A stretch of DNA of 16,310 nucleotides from CAVTZP01 sp964456815 (lineage in GTDB: Bacteria; Chloroflexota; Dehalococcoidia; Dehalococcoidales; BS750m-G39): NCBI GenBank assembly GCA_964456815.1, contig CAYWCO010000014.1, forward strand, positions 1 to 16,310, given 5' to 3'. Below, in pieces: positions 13,617 to 16,310 of the stretch. The notes beneath the pieces were generated by a model. The model made no database searches. It had not been told where the DNA came from and saw only the letters and a list, made by a program, of their open reading frames with translations. Numbering within the stretch: position 1 is the first letter of the stretch; each line of letters begins with the position of its first letter. A program made the position numbers and the translations under genes.

Positions 13617-13832
13617 ATGGGCACATCAATAGAGTTCCAGAAGCTTTTGACGGAGATAATCTACGTCAATTTGCCTGGACCGGAAGAGCCGACTCCGGGG
13701 ATGAGCGGCGGAGAGCTACTCCATGGTTTTCTGGCAGATCTTTACCGGCCGACCAACCCCGAGATAAGAAGCTGTGTTAATGCCCTGTGTAACAAATGGA
13801 ACATCCACTACCGAGACCACAAAGGACAGTGA
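13617..13832 (+). CDS. Small protein of unknown function at the head of the ftsAZ operon
   Basis: A 71-residue soluble protein. The start is well supported: AGGAGG lies 6 nt before the ATG. The sequence begins MGTSIEFQKLL and has a Pro-rich centre (LPGPEEPTPGMSGGELL). The C-terminus ends in CNKWNIHYRDHKGQ, with two cysteines (CVNALC) four residues apart. No transmembrane segment or signal peptide is present, so it is not an FtsL/FtsQ-type divisome protein. It ends 28 nt before ftsA in the same direction, and the only promoter-like sequence I see for the cluster lies before it, so it is probably co-transcribed with ftsA and ftsZ. I do not recognise it. A role in division is suggested by position only. 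Confidence 0.75.
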   Translation: MGTSIEFQKLLTEIIYVNLPGPEEPTPGMSGGELLHGFLADLYRPTNPEIRSCVNALCNKWNIHYRDHKGQ

Positions 13833-13860
13833 GTCGGCATAGACTAGAAAGGAGGAAATA

Positions 13861-15066
13861 ATGAAAAGAAGCAGAATTGCAGCAATAGATGTTGGTTCAA
13901 CTAAAGTATGCACGGTCATGGCTGATGTTGATGGCGATGAGCTACCCCGCATCCTTGGTGTGGGCGTAGCCCCGACCCAGGGGCTGCAAAATGGCCTGGT
14001 GGTTAATTTCAATGAAGCCAAGCAATCAATCCAGGAATCGGTAAGGGAAGCTGAGAGGACCGCCGGTAGCAAATTGGAATCAGCTTTTATCGGCGTTACC
14101 GGCAGGCATATCACCTCGGTAAATAACCGGGGGGTTGTTAGCATTAGCCGCAATGACAAGATAGTGCATCCTAAGGACCTGAAACGCGTCCACGAGGTGG
14201 TTCGTAATATCAAGGTCCCAGGTGACCGCGAGCTGCTTCATATTATCCCTCGCGGTTACACCGTTGACGGTCAAGAGGGGGTAAAGAACCCGGTTGGTAT
14301 GCACGGCTTCCGCCTTGATGTCGAGGCACATATCATAACGGCAGCGGCAGCCTCAATCCAGACCCTGACCAGGTGCATTCGTGGCGCTGGTGTTGAGATT
14401 GAGGATGTTATTCTGGAACCGCTGGCCAGTTCCGAAGCTATCCTCTTAGATGAGGAGAGGCAAAATGGTGTCCTTGTCGCTGATATCGGCGGTGGCACCA
14501 CCGACCTTGCCATGTTTAAGGACAACAGCGTCTGCTTTACCTCTGTCCTGCCCGTAGCCGGTTACCAGATTACCCGGGATATTTCTATTGGTCTTGGGCT
14601 TCCCTTTGAGCTCGCCGAGGAGATGAAGAAGAGGTATGGCAATGTGACACCGGTGTCGGAGAAGGGTAGGAGAGTGCCTGAGAAAAACATCACCCAAAAC
14701 GGGCATAATATTTCCTACGCTGACCTTTCCGAAATTATCCGTGTTCGCGTTGAGGAGCTTCTGCGGCTTATAGTACTGCAGTTGCAGCAGAGCGACTATC
14801 TCAAGACCCTCCCCTCAGGGCTGGTACTTACCGGAGGCTCAGCTAATCTTCTTGGTATTGCTGAGCTGGGAAGCAGGATAACCCGACTTCCGGTAAGGAT
14901 TGGGGTGCCGAACAACCTATATGGTGTCTCGGACATGCTGCATGACCCAGCCTATGCCACCGGTGTTGGCCTTCTTCTATGGCGGAGTAGGAACGGCAAC
15001 ACAAAAAGCTGGCGACCTAAGGGTGTTGGCCGCGTTCTTTCCGGAGTTTTCCGGCTCTTCGATTAA
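13861..15066 (+). CDS. ftsA: Cell division protein FtsA
   Basis: FtsA (401 residues) is the actin-like ATPase that tethers FtsZ filaments to the membrane and recruits the later divisome. Actin-fold ATP motifs are visible: AIDVGSTKVCTV (about 8-19, phosphate 1), VADIGGGTTDLAMF (206-219, phosphate 2) and VLTGGSANLLGI (322-333, adenosine). The family 1C domain lies between them, at about residues 80-170 (FIGVTGRHITSVNNRG, VKNPVGMHGFRL). The C-terminus GVGRVLSGVFRLFD reads as the amphipathic membrane-binding helix expected of FtsA. The ATG follows an AGGAGG site. It precedes ftsZ by 25 nt, the usual arrangement, but no ftsQ, ddl or mur genes precede it here. Confidence 0.97.
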   Translation: MKRSRIAAIDVGSTKVCTVMADVDGDELPRILGVGVAPTQGLQNGLVVNFNEAKQSIQESVREAERTAGSKLESAFIGVTGRHITSVNNRGVVSISRNDKIVHPKDLKRVHEVVRNIKVPGDRELLHIIPRGYTVDGQEGVKNPVGMHGFRLDVEAHIITAAAASIQTLTRCIRGAGVEIEDVILEPLASSEAILLDEERQNGVLVADIGGGTTDLAMFKDNSVCFTSVLPVAGYQITRDISIGLGLPFELAEEMKKRYGNVTPVSEKGRRVPEKNITQNGHNISYADLSEIIRVRVEELLRLIVLQLQQSDYLKTLPSGLVLTGGSANLLGIAELGSRITRLPVRIGVPNNLYGVSDMLHDPAYATGVGLLLWRSRNGNTKSWRPKGVGRVLSGVFRLFD

Positions 15067-15091
15067 AAACCAGTAAAAGGAGGAATAGAAA

Positions 15092-16171
15092 ATGTCAAGA
15101 GCAAGTTATGTCCCCAGTGGGGCAAACATTAAGGTTATCGGGCTGGGTGGGGCTGGTTGCAATGCCATCACCCGAATGGTTCGGGAGCAAATCCGCGGCG
15201 TTGAATTTATTGCCATGAATACCGATGCCCAGCATCTGGCAGTTACTGAAGCAGCGGTACGCATCCAGCTAGGTGAGGAGTCTACCCGTGGTCTAGGCGC
15301 CGGTGGTGACCATTTGGTAGGCAGAAAAGCTGCCGAAGAGAGCATTGAGCAGATTAAGCAGGCTGTTGCCGGAGCAGATATGACGTTTATTACCGCCGGT
15401 ATGGGAGGCGGTACCGGCACCGGCTCAGCACCGGTAGTAGCTCAAGTTATTCAGCAAACAGACGCCCTCAATATTGCCGTGGTCACCTGCCCCTTTGACT
15501 TTGAGGGAACTCACCGCGGCGATGTTGCTGAGAAAGGGGTTATGGAGTTGATGGATAAGGTGGACACCCTGGTTATTATCCCTAACGACCGCTTGTTCGA
15601 CCTCTGCGACCAGAGGTTAGGCGTTGATGGCGCCTTCAGGATGGCTGATGACATCCTCTGCCATGCGGTTCAGGCAATCGCCGAGGTGGTCACTGTCCCC
15701 GGACTCATTAACCTTGACTTTGCTGATATCCGAACGGTGATGAAAGGCGCTGGTCCGGCATGGATGTCTATTGGTCGTGGTTCAGGGACGAACCGGGCAA
15801 TAGACGCCGCCAAAGATGCCCTGTCTAGCCCGCTTCTCGATGTATCTATGGAGGGGGCGAAGGGGGTGTTATTCAATGTTGCCGGTGGTAGCGATCTTTC
15901 CCTGTATGAGGTTAATGATGCTGCTGAGGTTATCCGGCAGGCGGTTGACCCGGATGCAATTGTTATCTTTGGGGTTGTCCTTGACCAGAATATGGGCAAT
16001 GACATCAGGCTGACCCTCGTCGCTACCGGCTTTGCTTCCAAGGATGCTCTTTCTGGCGTATCCTGGGAGAATCGGATGATGAAGACCCTTAAGGGAGTGA
16101 CAAGCGAAGAGGAACTGGGGATTCCCGCCTTCATGCGATACCGGCGTGTTCTCCCCGGACAGAAAACTTAA
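15092..16171 (+). CDS. ftsZ: Cell division protein FtsZ
   Basis: FtsZ (359 residues) is the tubulin-like GTPase that forms the division ring. The nucleotide loop IKVIGLGGAGCNAI (13-26) and the tubulin signature GGGTGTG (105-111) are present. The T7 catalytic loop NLDFAD carries Asn207, Asp209 and Asp212, the same numbering as E. coli. The C-terminal peptide EELGIPAFMRYRRV matches the FtsA-binding tail (consensus DIPAFLR). The linker between globular core and tail is only about 25 residues, so the protein is shorter than most (about 380-400). AGGAGG precedes the ATG. It is the last gene of the operon, followed by a strong terminator. Confidence 0.97.
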   Translation: MSRASYVPSGANIKVIGLGGAGCNAITRMVREQIRGVEFIAMNTDAQHLAVTEAAVRIQLGEESTRGLGAGGDHLVGRKAAEESIEQIKQAVAGADMTFITAGMGGGTGTGSAPVVAQVIQQTDALNIAVVTCPFDFEGTHRGDVAEKGVMELMDKVDTLVIIPNDRLFDLCDQRLGVDGAFRMADDILCHAVQAIAEVVTVPGLINLDFADIRTVMKGAGPAWMSIGRGSGTNRAIDAAKDALSSPLLDVSMEGAKGVLFNVAGGSDLSLYEVNDAAEVIRQAVDPDAIVIFGVVLDQNMGNDIRLTLVATGFASKDALSGVSWENRMMKTLKGVTSEEELGIPAFMRYRRVLPGQKT

Positions 16172-16206
16172 CTTCGCTGGCTTAAGAAACTATCCCATAT
16201 AAACGT

Positions 16207-16245
16207 AAAGCTACCGCTGGTTTCACCCAGCGGTAGCTTTTTTAT
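16207..16245 (+). terminator. Strong intrinsic terminator of the ftsAZ operon
   Basis: GCTACCGCTGG (16210-16220) pairs perfectly with CCAGCGGTAGC (16227-16237) around a 6-nt loop, extended by AAA/TTT, and is followed by six T. The flanking A run upstream is too short for it to act equally well on the opposite strand. Confidence 0.92.
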
Positions 16246-16255
16246 TTGCCTATTC

Positions 16256-16310
16256 TAGGCCGTACAGGTCTCGAACCTGTGACACCCTGATTAAAAGTCA
16301 GGTGCTCTAC
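16256..16310 (-). tRNA. tRNA-Lys (anticodon TTT), 5' part beyond window
   Basis: On the minus strand, from the right edge inward, are the 3' side of the D arm (GTAGAGC), the anticodon arm CCTGA-CTTTTAA-TCAGG with anticodon TTT, a 5-nt variable loop, the T arm ACAGG-TTCGAGA-CCTGT and the acceptor strand ACGGCCT with discriminator A at 16256. CCA is not encoded. About 21 nt of the 5' end (acceptor and most of the D arm) lie outside. It is transcribed towards ftsZ, and the ftsZ terminator separates the two. Confidence 0.95.

Noticed and set aside
13397..13624. 75-codon minus-strand open frame upstream of the DUF5343 gene
   Set aside because: It overlaps the DUF5343 promoter and the start of the small ftsA-linked gene. 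It is rich in Phe, Lys and Cys as expected for AT-rich noncoding DNA and has no convincing ribosome binding site.
13562..13780. 72-codon plus-strand frame overlapping the small gene before ftsA
   Set aside because: It is out of frame with the 71-residue gene that has the AGGAGG site and correct spacing, and it lacks its own signal.

Overview
The window reads as a chromosomal segment of a bacterium in the Chloroflexota, most likely class Dehalococcoidia. The evidence is an inferred mix: a 46-residue two-CxxC zinc-ribbon protein that I recognise as DUF5679-like, a type I-alpha glutamine synthetase, an HtpX protease, and an ftsA-ftsZ pair without a surrounding murein (dcw) cluster. Bases are moderately GC-rich inside genes and AT-rich in promoters. 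Most genes have good sigma70-type promoters and GGAGG-like ribosome binding sites. I see no insertion sequence, CRISPR array, phage gene or plasmid origin.

Layout. (1) Positions 1-2510, minus strand: the N-terminal 836 codons of a large secreted right-handed beta-helix protein that runs off the left edge. It has a signal peptide, about ten 25-27-residue GGGM...NCTF repeats, a choice-of-anchor-Q-like segment and then a second, NosD-like helix. Its roughly 170-nt leader (2511-2680) is unusual: a promoter, a 5' hairpin, an intrinsic terminator and a hairpin beside the ribosome binding site. (2) 2886-3332, plus: a four-helix membrane protein of unknown function. (3) 3348-5323, minus: trpB and trpA, overlapping by 4 bp and separated from the other trp genes. 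(4) 5496-5636, plus: the DUF5679-like zinc ribbon with its own promoter and terminator; then a 100-residue hypothetical protein at 5807-6109. (5) 6128-8661, minus: a cyclic-nucleotide-binding-domain protein followed by acetyl-CoA synthetase. (6) 8825-10153, plus: glnA, divergent from (5). (7) 10201-11166, minus: htpX carrying an inserted EF-hand loop. (8) 11390-12703, plus: folC. (9) 12710-13375, minus: a DUF5343-family protein. (10) 13617-16171, plus: a small unknown protein, ftsA and ftsZ, ending at a strong terminator. (11) 16256 to the right edge, minus: tRNA-Lys(TTT), truncated.

How it fits together. Most of the window is core metabolism (tryptophan, acetate activation, nitrogen assimilation, folate) plus cell division and membrane protein quality control. 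The points most worth a second look are the attenuator-like leader of the beta-helix gene, the EF-hand inside HtpX, the degenerate cNMP domain co-oriented with acs, the small unknown gene at the head of the ftsAZ operon, and two promoter regions with organised repeats (folC; DUF5343/ftsAZ). No wholly new multi-gene system is evident. The leader RNA is the best candidate for an undescribed element.
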